Positions 1-6,692 of a stretch of 13,966 nt of DNA are shown here, one piece after another. The stretch spans positions 1 through 13,966 of the forward strand of contig DASPFV010000156.1 in the NCBI GenBank assembly GCA_035620975.1, written 5' to 3'. The position numbers were made by a program, and so were the translations under genes. The notes below the pieces were generated by a model. That model was not told the origin of the DNA. It saw only the letters and a list, made by a program, of their open reading frames with translations, and ran no database searches. The stretch's first letter is position 1. Each line of letters opens with the position of its first letter. The stretch is from DASPFV01 sp035620975 (GTDB taxonomy: Bacteria > Acidobacteriota > Vicinamibacteria > Vicinamibacterales > 2-12-FULL-66-21).

Positions 1-142
1 CGACCCGTTCGACCGGCGCAACGCGGAGGAACTCCTCGAACTCCGCGGCGCGCCCTTCCCAGACGTTGGCCGATGCCGTCTCCTGCGGCGGCGCAGCCTG
101 CGGGACGGCCAGGGCGATCAGGGCGACAATCAGCTGCAGCAT
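1..142 (-). CDS. Secreted protein of unknown function, N-terminal fragment
   Basis: Partial gene leaving the window at the left edge; 47 codons are visible, reading leftward from ATG at 142-140. The product begins MLQLIVALIALAVPQAAPPQ. This looks like a short signal peptide: a hydrophobic stretch from residue 2 to about 13, then an Ala/Pro-rich cleavage region. The mature part starts with an acidic, aromatic helix-like segment (VWEGRAAEFEEFLRVAPVER). A purine-rich ribosome binding site (GGAGGG on the minus strand, 151-146) lies 3 nt before the ATG, and GGAG alone gives a 5-nt gap. It is divergent from the kinase gene at 218 across a 75-bp gap. I do not recognise the family with confidence; export to the periplasm or cell surface is inferred from the N-terminus only. 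Confidence 0.7.
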   Translation of the reverse strand, partial: MLQLIVALIALAVPQAAPPQETASANVWEGRAAEFEEFLRVAPVERV

Positions 143-217
143 GGGCCCTCCGGCTGGCGCCTACCTTAGCACAAGGAAGGCGCGCGTCCGACTCGAGCAG
201 CCGTGCTTTAATGAGGC
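143..217. promoter_or_regulatory. Divergent promoter region between the secreted protein and the kinase
   Basis: The 75-bp divergent gap holds a -10-like hexamer for each gene. Leftward, the minus strand has TAAGGT at 168-163 preceded by TGC, which fits an extended -10, and would give a short leader containing GGAGGG. Rightward, TTTAAT at 207-212 (five of six bases of TATAAT) ends 5 nt before the GTG start at 218. No convincing -35 box is visible on either side. Assignments are by eye. Confidence 0.4.
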
Positions 218-1915
218 GTGCTGAGCGTCGGCCAGATTCTCGACGCGCGCTACGAGATCCTCGCGCCGCTGGCCGCCGGCGGCATGGGCGCCGTCTACCG
301 CGCGCGCCGCACGCTCCTCGGCGACGAGGTGGCGGTCAAGATCGTCCGCGCCGATCAGGCCGGTCCCGAGGCCCGGGAGCGGTTCTTCCGCGAGAGCCGC
401 GCCTGCGCCCGCCTCCGCCACCCCAACATCGTCTCGGTGCTCGATTTCAATGCCGACGACCCGGACCACCCGTTCCTGGTGATGGAACTGCTGAACGGCC
501 GCAGCCTCAAGGACGAGATAGCCGCGCGCGGACGGCTCGAGGTCGCGGACGTGCAGGCCATCGTGCCGCCCGTGACTGCAGCGCTCCACTTCGCGCACGG
601 TCAGGGGTTCGTCCACCGCGACCTGAAGCCGGCCAACATCGTGGCGCACGAGTTCGCGCCCGGCCATCTGGTCTGGAAGGTCGTGGATTTCGGCCTGGCG
701 AGCCTGCGCGAATCGGACGAGACGCGCCTGACCGCTCCTCACCAGTTCGTCGGCACGATCGCCTACGCGTCACCGGAACAGCTGTCGGGCGCCGCCGTCG
801 ATTCGCGCGCGGACGTCTACAGCCTGGGCGCGGTCGTCTTCGAGATGCTGACCGGCGCGCCGCCGTTCACCGGCCCCGATCCGATGACCATCCTGGCTGG
901 GCACTTGAACGCGCCCGTGCCCCGGCCGTCGGCAGGACGACCGGACCTGCCCGCGTGGGTGGATCTCGCGGTGTGCCGGGCGCTCGCCAAGCGCCCCGAC
1001 GATCGCTGGCAGTCGATAGCCGAGCTCGGGGCGGCGTTTTCGCCGGTCAGCAGTCGCACGACAACGGGACCGGCGCGCTCAGCACCGTCCGGTCTGCTCT
1101 CGACCTATGCCATCGGCGAACGGATCGGCGCCGGGCGGCTGGGCAGCGATGTGTATCGCGGCACCCACCGCGCGCTGGCGCATCCCGTGGCCATCCGGAT
1201 CCTGCGCCGCAGCAGCGAACGCCAGTGGGAAGGGGTGCGCGCGCGGTTCCTGCGAGAGGCACAGACGCTGCAGATTGCGCATCCGTCCATAATCCAGGTC
1301 CGCGATTTCGGCGAAGAGCCGGACTTCGTCTACGTCGTGACCGATTTCATCGGAGGCCGAAGCCTGCGGGAGCTGGTGGCCTCGTCCGGCCGTCTGCCCT
1401 GGGGGCGTCTCCGTCCGCTCCTGGAGCACCTGGTGGACGCGGCACAGGCGCTGCACAGACGCAAGGGCCTGTTGTGCGGGCTCAGCCCCGAGCGGGTGCG
1501 GGTCGCGCCGGACGAGGACGGTGAGCGCCTGATGATTTCGAGCGCGGGCATCTGGGAGGCGGCCGATCTGCTGTCGACGCTGCACGAGCAGACGCTCAGA
1601 GGGGCGGGCCTCGCCGACTCCGAGCTGAGGTACGTCGCGCCCGAGCTGCTGACCGGCCGCGCCGCCGACGTGCGTTCGGACGTCTTCACGATGGCGGTCC
1701 TTGCCTACGAAATGGCCACGGCTGCGCTGCCCTACGACGGTCCCTCGATGCCGGCGCTGCTCGGCGCGATGCTGCGGGGCGACGTCATCGATCCGCGGGA
1801 ACGGCAGGCCGACGTCCCCGATGCGGCGGCAGCGGCACTGCTGCGGGCTCTCCGGCCCTTGCCGGAGGAGCGATTCGACACAGCCAGGGAATTCGGACGG
1901 GCACTGCTGGCGTGA
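218..1915 (+). CDS. Serine/threonine protein kinase fused to a pseudokinase domain
   Basis: A 565-residue Hanks-type kinase with two kinase folds in tandem and no membrane segment or PASTA/WD40/TPR tail, so probably cytosolic. Domain 1 (about residues 12-270) has everything needed for phosphotransfer: glycine loop AAGGMGAVY (19-27), Lys41 in VAVKIV, Glu59, HRDLKPAN (133-140), DFG (157-159) and SPE (185-187). Domain 2 (about 297-560) keeps a glycine-loop remnant (GERIGAGRLGSDVY), Glu347 and APE (474-476), but the VAIK lysine is Arg327, HRDLKPEN reads LCGLSPER (419-426), and DFG reads SAG (442-444). It should therefore not catalyse phosphotransfer and may regulate domain 1 or bind a partner. 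The GTG at 218 follows in-frame stop codons at 209 and 212, so the start cannot lie further upstream. No spaced Shine-Dalgarno precedes it, but TTTAAT lies 5 nt upstream. It ends convergent with the methyltransferase. Substrates are unknown. Confidence 0.93.
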   Translation: MLSVGQILDARYEILAPLAAGGMGAVYRARRTLLGDEVAVKIVRADQAGPEARERFFRESRACARLRHPNIVSVLDFNADDPDHPFLVMELLNGRSLKDEIAARGRLEVADVQAIVPPVTAALHFAHGQGFVHRDLKPANIVAHEFAPGHLVWKVVDFGLASLRESDETRLTAPHQFVGTIAYASPEQLSGAAVDSRADVYSLGAVVFEMLTGAPPFTGPDPMTILAGHLNAPVPRPSAGRPDLPAWVDLAVCRALAKRPDDRWQSIAELGAAFSPVSSRTTTGPARSAPSGLLSTYAIGERIGAGRLGSDVYRGTHRALAHPVAIRILRRSSERQWEGVRARFLREAQTLQIAHPSIIQVRDFGEEPDFVYVVTDFIGGRSLRELVASSGRLPWGRLRPLLEHLVDAAQALHRRKGLLCGLSPERVRVAPDEDGERLMISSAGIWEAADLLSTLHEQTLRGAGLADSELRYVAPELLTGRAADVRSDVFTMAVLAYEMATAALPYDGPSMPALLGAMLRGDVIDPRERQADVPDAAAAALLRALRPLPEERFDTAREFGRALLA

Positions 1916-1934
1916 GCGAGGGACCGTGAGCGCG

Positions 1935-1992
1935 CGCCTCGAGGCGTCGGCTGTCAGCTTTCAGCGTGCGGCTTCCGGGTTCCGCTGTCGGC
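1935..1992. repeat. Convergent spacer with palindrome and CAGC/GGCT-type short repeats
   Basis: The 129-bp gap between the kinase stop and the methyltransferase stop contains a perfect 12-bp palindrome, CGCCTCGAGGCG (1935-1946). It is followed by low-complexity alternation of GGCTGTCAGC, TTTCAGC, GGCTTCCGGG and TTCCGCTGTCGGC (about 1948-1991). The palindrome may help termination of one or both convergent genes, but there is no T-run. The alternation looks like spacer repeat rather than coding sequence. Confidence 0.4.
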
Positions 1993-2044
1993 CATGACGG
2001 CGCCAGCGGCGCGCGGGGTCTGAATCAGTCGAGAGCGCTCGGCC

Positions 2045-2806
2045 TCAGGCGTGCCTCACGTACGCCACGCAGGTCTCGAACACCACTTCGAGCGCTCCGT
2101 GGGCGAAGACGTGCTGCAGCGTGCCGCGGCACCACGCCGTAGCGGCCGATTCCGCCATTCCGCCCGCAATTGTGCGCTCCACGCGCGTTTCCGTCAGGAC
2201 GTAGGCGAGATACGCCTCGAGCGACATGGGCATCGCGACCTCGCTCTCGACGTAGGCCTCCAGCCGCAGGCCCGCTCCCGCATACTCCAGCGTGCGGAGG
2301 TCCAGCTCGTAGCCGGATGCCTCAGGGAACTGCGCCTGGAACTCCCGGAACCACTGCGCGAGTGCATCCGTGTTGCGAGCCCGGCGGCCAGGCGAGTAGT
2401 CGTAAATCAGGAACAGCGCGCCGCGCGACATCACACGCGCGGCTTCGGACAGGAGCATCGCCCTGTCGGCGTAATTGACCGAGCCGGCCGCGGCGACCAG
2501 GTCGAACACATCGTCCGTGAACGGGAGCCGCTCGGCGGCTGCAATCACGAAACGCGCGTCCGGCGCTACCTCCCGGCTGTGAGTCAGCATCACCCCGATC
2601 GGCTCGAGGCCCACGGTCCACGACGAGAGGGGTTGGAGGGCGGCGGTCGACAGCCCGGCCCCGCATCCGATGTCGAGGGCGCGGTCGGCGTGTGCGTCCG
2701 GACGGAGGTGCTCGCGTACGAGATCGATGACGTGCCGGTGCACAGGCGGCCTGGAGAACGCGTAGCCGGCTGCCAGCCGCGGGCTCTGGTACGGGCTGAG
2801 TGACAA
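2045..2806 (-). CDS. Class I SAM-dependent methyltransferase
   Basis: A 253-residue cytosolic methyltransferase of the Methyltransf_11/25 type. Motif I is LDIGCGAG (44-51), the acidic ribose-binding residue after strand 2 is Glu68 in VGLEP, and AAERLPF (90-96) plus DVFDLV (99-104) match the usual motifs II/III. The C-terminal half (about 130-253) would form the substrate pocket and has no feature that identifies the acceptor. The start used is TTG at 2806-2804: no ATG or GTG is better placed, and GGAG lies about 9 nt upstream. The stop of the M14 peptidase gene is only 16 bp upstream on the same strand, so co-transcription is likely. No peptide or lipid specificity can be assigned; a role linked to the neighbouring peptidases would be guesswork. 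Confidence 0.88.
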   Translation of the reverse strand: MSLSPYQSPRLAAGYAFSRPPVHRHVIDLVREHLRPDAHADRALDIGCGAGLSTAALQPLSSWTVGLEPIGVMLTHSREVAPDARFVIAAAERLPFTDDVFDLVAAAGSVNYADRAMLLSEAARVMSRGALFLIYDYSPGRRARNTDALAQWFREFQAQFPEASGYELDLRTLEYAGAGLRLEAYVESEVAMPMSLEAYLAYVLTETRVERTIAGGMAESAATAWCRGTLQHVFAHGALEVVFETCVAYVRHA

Positions 2807-2822
2807 GGTGCGGGCTCCGGGG

Positions 2823-4466
2823 CTATGGCGTCCGGACGATGGGATACGTCCGGGCCTCCGGACCCAGGGCCTCGTCCAGCAGGTTCCAGTTCACCAGCCC
2901 GTCGTCCGACCGCGGCTCCAGGAGGTAGAAGGCGAGCCGGGCGAGCGGCTGTGACATGTCGATCCGCAGAGTTCCGGCCGGCAGCTCCCGCTCGGCCGGG
3001 ACCCAGGCCCCGCGGAGCGTGCGCTCCTTGTGTCCCTGGAACTCGCGCGCCGCGACCTCGTTGCCGTCGATCCGGAACTCCTCGACCTGCCGCGTCTCGC
3101 GTGTCTGAAGGCTGGTCGCGGCGATGCCATGCGCGCGCAGGCGGTCGATGGCGTTCCGCAGGTTTCCCGGCACGTAGTACGCGGCCGGGACCCGCTCGGA
3201 CTCGGTGGGGCGGAACGTGCCCTGCTCGATCATGCGCTCGGGCGCGCTGGTGCCGGCGCGCCGGTAGAGCATCTGCCCGGAGTAGGGATTCTGCTCTTCG
3301 ACGACCTCGCCCATCAAAATGTCCACGGGCTGGGGTGATGGCTGCAGCTCGGCGCGCACGCCGAGCTGCGAGCCGACGAGGGTACGCCTGTCCGCCTCGT
3401 CGAGCAGGCGTCGGATAGAGGGTGCCTGAGCGTGCGCGAACGCCAGGTTCTCCTCGACGAAGCGGCTCGTGGCCCTGATGCGTTCCTCGAACGTCAGATA
3501 GGCGTAGGCCTCGCTCAGGATCGCGATGCGGTTCCGCAACCCGACGTAATTGTTGTTGAACCGCGGGCGGTGATCGAACGTCGCCCAGATCCGCTCTGGT
3601 CCGCTGGAAGCCGGGTCGCGCCTGGCGGCCCCTCCGCCCGCCAGGCCGCCCCGTCCAGGGCCGACCACATTGCCGTAATAGTAGAAATCCCATCCGTCGT
3701 TCGCCTTGATCGCGCTCGTGACCGTCGGCAGCCACTCCCGGCGCAGCAGGTCGATGATGGCCGGGTCGGTCGCGGGGTTGAGCGGCGGGGCATAGGTGAG
3801 GTGATAGGCGTGGAACGAGCCGTTCGTGGTGTGCAGGTCCAGGCAGACGTGCGGGTCGTACTCGTTCATGAACCGGATGAGCGAGCGGGCTTCCGGCGAC
3901 TCGAGCTTGACGTGGTCGCGATTCAGATCCAGGTCCTGCGCGTTGGCACGCTGGCCCATGCCCCCGAGCGGCCCGTGCTGCCGTCCGCGGTTCGTCAGCG
4001 AGACTCGTTCGTTGCCGTCGGCGTTGTAGATCGGGGCCACCAGGAGGACCATCGAGCTGAGCCAGTCGGCATGGCGGCCGCGCGCCAGGTCGCGCAGGAG
4101 CGTCTGGGTGGACTCCTTGCCCTCGACCTCGCCGGCATGGATGTTCGCCTGGATGTAGACGCGCAGCTTGCCGCTGCGCCGCACGGCCTCCGGCGTTGCA
4201 TCGGGTGCGCCGAGGACTGCGAGGGGCAGGGATCGACCCTCGACCGTGTACCCGAAGGTGGTCAGGTGCACGGTCTTCGGGGCGGCGGCTCTCAGCGCCT
4301 GCAGGAATTCGATGACGTCCTGATACCGGCTGGTTTCGCGATAGGCGGTCCGTTCGGGCCGCGTCGTGAGCGACGCCAGGGGCGAGGCGGACTTCGTCTG
4401 GGCCAGTCCGGCGGCGGCCGCGGCCAGCAGCGCCACACCCGCGAACAGCGTCCCGTTCGTTCTCAT
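2823..4466 (-). CDS. Secreted M14-family zinc carboxypeptidase
   Basis: A metallopeptidase of the M14 (carboxypeptidase A-like) fold, 547 residues from the ATG at 4466. That start gives a clean signal peptide (Arg2, hydrophobic 6-21, probable cleavage after GLA at 22) and has GAGGA at a good distance upstream. In-frame ATGs at 4487 and 4472 would add a charged extension. The zinc ligands are visible as HAGE (His110, Glu113) and His212 in CLDLHTTNG. NRD (182-184) matches the substrate-binding Asn-Arg pair, and Glu319 in ILSEAYAYLTF is the likely general base. After the catalytic domain (to about 345) a C-terminal region of some 200 residues is probably a beta-rich accessory domain. It is expected to trim C-terminal residues from peptides in the periplasm or outside. 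It lies 40-60 bp downstream of the oligopeptidase gene and 16 bp upstream of the methyltransferase gene, all on the minus strand. Confidence 0.92.
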   Translation of the reverse strand: MRTNGTLFAGVALLAAAAAGLAQTKSASPLASLTTRPERTAYRETSRYQDVIEFLQALRAAAPKTVHLTTFGYTVEGRSLPLAVLGAPDATPEAVRRSGKLRVYIQANIHAGEVEGKESTQTLLRDLARGRHADWLSSMVLLVAPIYNADGNERVSLTNRGRQHGPLGGMGQRANAQDLDLNRDHVKLESPEARSLIRFMNEYDPHVCLDLHTTNGSFHAYHLTYAPPLNPATDPAIIDLLRREWLPTVTSAIKANDGWDFYYYGNVVGPGRGGLAGGGAARRDPASSGPERIWATFDHRPRFNNNYVGLRNRIAILSEAYAYLTFEERIRATSRFVEENLAFAHAQAPSIRRLLDEADRRTLVGSQLGVRAELQPSPQPVDILMGEVVEEQNPYSGQMLYRRAGTSAPERMIEQGTFRPTESERVPAAYYVPGNLRNAIDRLRAHGIAATSLQTRETRQVEEFRIDGNEVAAREFQGHKERTLRGAWVPAERELPAGTLRIDMSQPLARLAFYLLEPRSDDGLVNWNLLDEALGPEARTYPIVRTP

Positions 4467-4526
4467 CGGCATTCCTCGTCTGACCATCCCCCCGCAGGGC
4501 GTCCGGGACCTCCGAGCACGAGCCCC

Positions 4527-6590
4527 TCAGTTGACACCGAGACAGCGGAACATGAAGGTGAAGATATCGGCAGTCTCTTCGATGAGCTTCGAGACGGGCT
4601 TCCCCGCGCCGTGGCCGGCCTTGATGTCGACCCGCAGGAGCACGGGGGCGTGATTGGCGGCAGCCGCCTGTAGGCGCGCCGCGAACTTCAGCGCCAGCCC
4701 CGGGAACACACGGTCGTCGGTGTCGGCCGTAGTGATGAGCACGGGTGGGTACGCGGTGTCATCGCGCACATTGTGGTAGGGCGAGTACCGCAGCAGGAAC
4801 TGGAACTGCGCGGCATCATCGGCCGAACCGTACTCGGGCACCCAGTAGCGTCCCACGGTGAAGAGGTGGTATCGGAGCATGTCCGCCACGGGGACCCGGC
4901 ACACGACCGCGCCGAAGAGATCCGGGCGCTGCAGCATGACGGCGCCGGTCAGAAGGCCGCCGTTGCTGCCCCCCTCGATGGCGATGCGCCGCGGTGTCGT
5001 GAGGCCGCTCGCGATGAGATGCTCAGCGGCGGCGATGAAGTCGTCGAAAACGTTCTGCTTGCGCTCTCTCATCCCCGCTTCGTGCCACGACTCGCCGTAC
5101 TCGCCGCCGCCGCGGAGGTTTGGGACGGCCAGCACTCCGCCGCGCTCCAGCAGAACCAGGGCCGCGGCGTCGAACGCCGGCGTCAGATTGATGTTGAATC
5201 CTCCATAGCCCGTGAGGAGGACCGGCCGACGGCCGTCCCGTTCAAGGCCACTCCTGTGGACCACGAACATCGAGATGGGCGTGCCGTCCCGTGACGGATA
5301 CCAGACCTGCATCGTCTCGTATTCGCGGCTGGCCGCGGGCACCCACCCGGGAACCCCGCCGGAGGCGGGCGCTCGCGTTGGCGTCAACGTGCGCTCGCCG
5401 ACGTCGAACCGGTAGTTGGAAGGGGGGACGGTGAAGGAGGTGAACCCCAGCACGACCTCGCGATCGTCCGGCCGTCCGTCGAGGCCCGTCAGCGATCCGA
5501 TCCCGGGGAGCGCGACCGTCCCGAGCGCCGAGCCGCGTCGATCGAAGAGACGTAGCCGATCGCTCGCCCGGTGGAGGTAGGAGGCGACGATCGTTCCACC
5601 GGCAACCACCGCGCCCGTGATCCGGTCTTCGGTCTCACCAACGATCTCCGCTGGTGCGTCGGACAGCGCGTTCACGTCGACAGAGACGATCCGGCCGCGA
5701 GGCGCGCCCTCGTCGGTGATGAAGAGCAGCTGTCCGCCGAGCGATTCGATGAACGAGTACATCGACTGGAAGCCGGTGAACAGCGGCTGCGGCACCGTCT
5801 GCGCCTGCCGGTCGAGCAGATAGACCTCGCTGCGATCGCTCGCGCCCTGGCGCGCGGTGATGACCAGCCAGCGGTCGTCGGTCGACACGTCGACCTCGAA
5901 GACGGTATCCGGCCGATCCGGCCGCTCGAACAGGAGCCTGTCCGCAGCCTGAGGGTCGCCGAGCCGATGGAAGCAGACGCGGCAGCCATAGTGTTCCTGG
6001 CCCGGAGGCACGGAACCCGGCTGCGGAAAGCGTGTGTAGTAGAACGCCGAGCCGTCGGCGACCCACGCGATGCTCACGAACTTCGCCCAGAGGAGGACGT
6101 CCGGCAGGTCGGCGCCCGACTGGACATCGCGCACGCGGACCTCCTGCCAGTCGCTGCCGCTCCGGGAGATCGCGTAGGCCAGACGGCGTCCCGACTCGTC
6201 GGGCATGGCCGCCGTGAGCGCGACGGTGCCGTCCGCGCTGAGCTCGTTTGGATCCAGCAGGATGCGCGACGGGCCAGCCCCGCCGTCCTGGACGTAGAGC
6301 ACGGGCTGATCCTGCAGGCCGGTGTTGTGTAAGACGAAGTACCGCGTGCCCCGCTTCACGGGTGCGGCGCTCCTCGGGTGATCCTGCAGCGTTCTCAGCC
6401 GTGCGGCCAGACGATCCCGGAGGGGACCGTCCAGGACGGACCGCGTCAAGGCGTTCTGCGCCCCAATCCAGCGAGTCGTCCGCGGATCCAGCGGATCCTC
6501 CAGCCAGCGATACGGATCAGGGACTGCGACGCCATGCAGGAGGTCGACGACGTCGCCAACCGGCGCCGCGGGATAGGCGAGAGGCTTCAA
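4527..6590 (-). CDS. Prolyl oligopeptidase (S9A family serine peptidase)
   Basis: A 687-residue protein of typical length for prolyl oligopeptidase (EC 3.4.21.26), which cuts short peptides after proline. The N-terminus matches the family (VPDPYRWLEDP, about 24-34). Residues from about 75 to 400 form the beta-propeller that excludes large substrates. The C-terminal alpha/beta hydrolase domain carries the triad: Ser542 in GGSNGG, Asp625 in TDDRV and His660 in KAGHGAG. Arg627 after the Asp pair corresponds to the substrate-binding arginine of the family. No signal peptide is visible, so a cytoplasmic location is likely unless export is unconventional. The start is TTG at 6590-6588. There is no ribosome binding site, but a perfect TATAAT sits 7 nt upstream. 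It is the first gene of a probable operon with the M14 peptidase and the methyltransferase, and divergent from the sulfatase gene. Confidence 0.95.
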   Translation of the reverse strand: MKPLAYPAAPVGDVVDLLHGVAVPDPYRWLEDPLDPRTTRWIGAQNALTRSVLDGPLRDRLAARLRTLQDHPRSAAPVKRGTRYFVLHNTGLQDQPVLYVQDGGAGPSRILLDPNELSADGTVALTAAMPDESGRRLAYAISRSGSDWQEVRVRDVQSGADLPDVLLWAKFVSIAWVADGSAFYYTRFPQPGSVPPGQEHYGCRVCFHRLGDPQAADRLLFERPDRPDTVFEVDVSTDDRWLVITARQGASDRSEVYLLDRQAQTVPQPLFTGFQSMYSFIESLGGQLLFITDEGAPRGRIVSVDVNALSDAPAEIVGETEDRITGAVVAGGTIVASYLHRASDRLRLFDRRGSALGTVALPGIGSLTGLDGRPDDREVVLGFTSFTVPPSNYRFDVGERTLTPTRAPASGGVPGWVPAASREYETMQVWYPSRDGTPISMFVVHRSGLERDGRRPVLLTGYGGFNINLTPAFDAAALVLLERGGVLAVPNLRGGGEYGESWHEAGMRERKQNVFDDFIAAAEHLIASGLTTPRRIAIEGGSNGGLLTGAVMLQRPDLFGAVVCRVPVADMLRYHLFTVGRYWVPEYGSADDAAQFQFLLRYSPYHNVRDDTAYPPVLITTADTDDRVFPGLALKFAARLQAAAANHAPVLLRVDIKAGHGAGKPVSKLIEETADIFTFMFRCLGVN

Positions 6591-6692
6591 GCCAGCGATT
6601 ATAGGGGGTCAGGTCTTGCATTGACGTACGACGGACCAAGGGGGAGGGACCCTCCCGGGCGTCTCGCGCCGGCGCACGGTTAAGATCGAGGG
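6591..6692. promoter_or_regulatory. Divergent promoter region with GGGAGGG palindrome
   Basis: The 102-bp gap holds opposed -10 boxes. On the minus strand TATAAT (6603-6598) lies 7 nt from the oligopeptidase TTG. On the plus strand TAAGAT (6681-6686) lies 6 nt from the sulfatase-like GTG. Between them is a perfect palindrome with a single-base centre, GGGAGGGACCCTCCC (6642-6656), a candidate operator that could act on both promoters. No good -35 boxes are seen. The purine run before GTG 6693 is too close to be a normal ribosome binding site. Confidence 0.5.
6604..6625 (+). repeat. GGGGTCAGG-type dispersed element half-site
   Basis: The stretch GGGGGTCAGGTCTTGCA (6604-6620) followed by TTGAC shares the core GGGGTCA with both arms of the inverted repeat at 9206-9261. 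From memory, similar GGGGTCAGGTCTTG strings are common intergenic repeats in Acidobacteriota and Deltaproteobacteria, often beside REP-associated (Y1) transposase genes; this cannot be checked here. The element abuts the TATAAT of the oligopeptidase promoter. Confidence 0.4.

Noticed and set aside
73..1524. A 483-codon plus-strand frame overlapping the kinase gene
   Set aside because: It overlaps the kinase in another frame, and its product is Arg/Pro/Gly-rich with no recognisable motif. The kinase frame carries all catalytic motifs.
1083..1915. The second half of the kinase protein as a second active kinase
   Set aside because: The lysine, HRD aspartate, following asparagine and DFG aspartate are all replaced, so it is described as a pseudokinase domain.
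3432..4673. A 413-codon plus-strand frame opposite the M14 peptidase and the end of the oligopeptidase
   Set aside because: It spans two unrelated genes on the opposite strand, which is typical of a GC-rich shadow frame, and has no motif.
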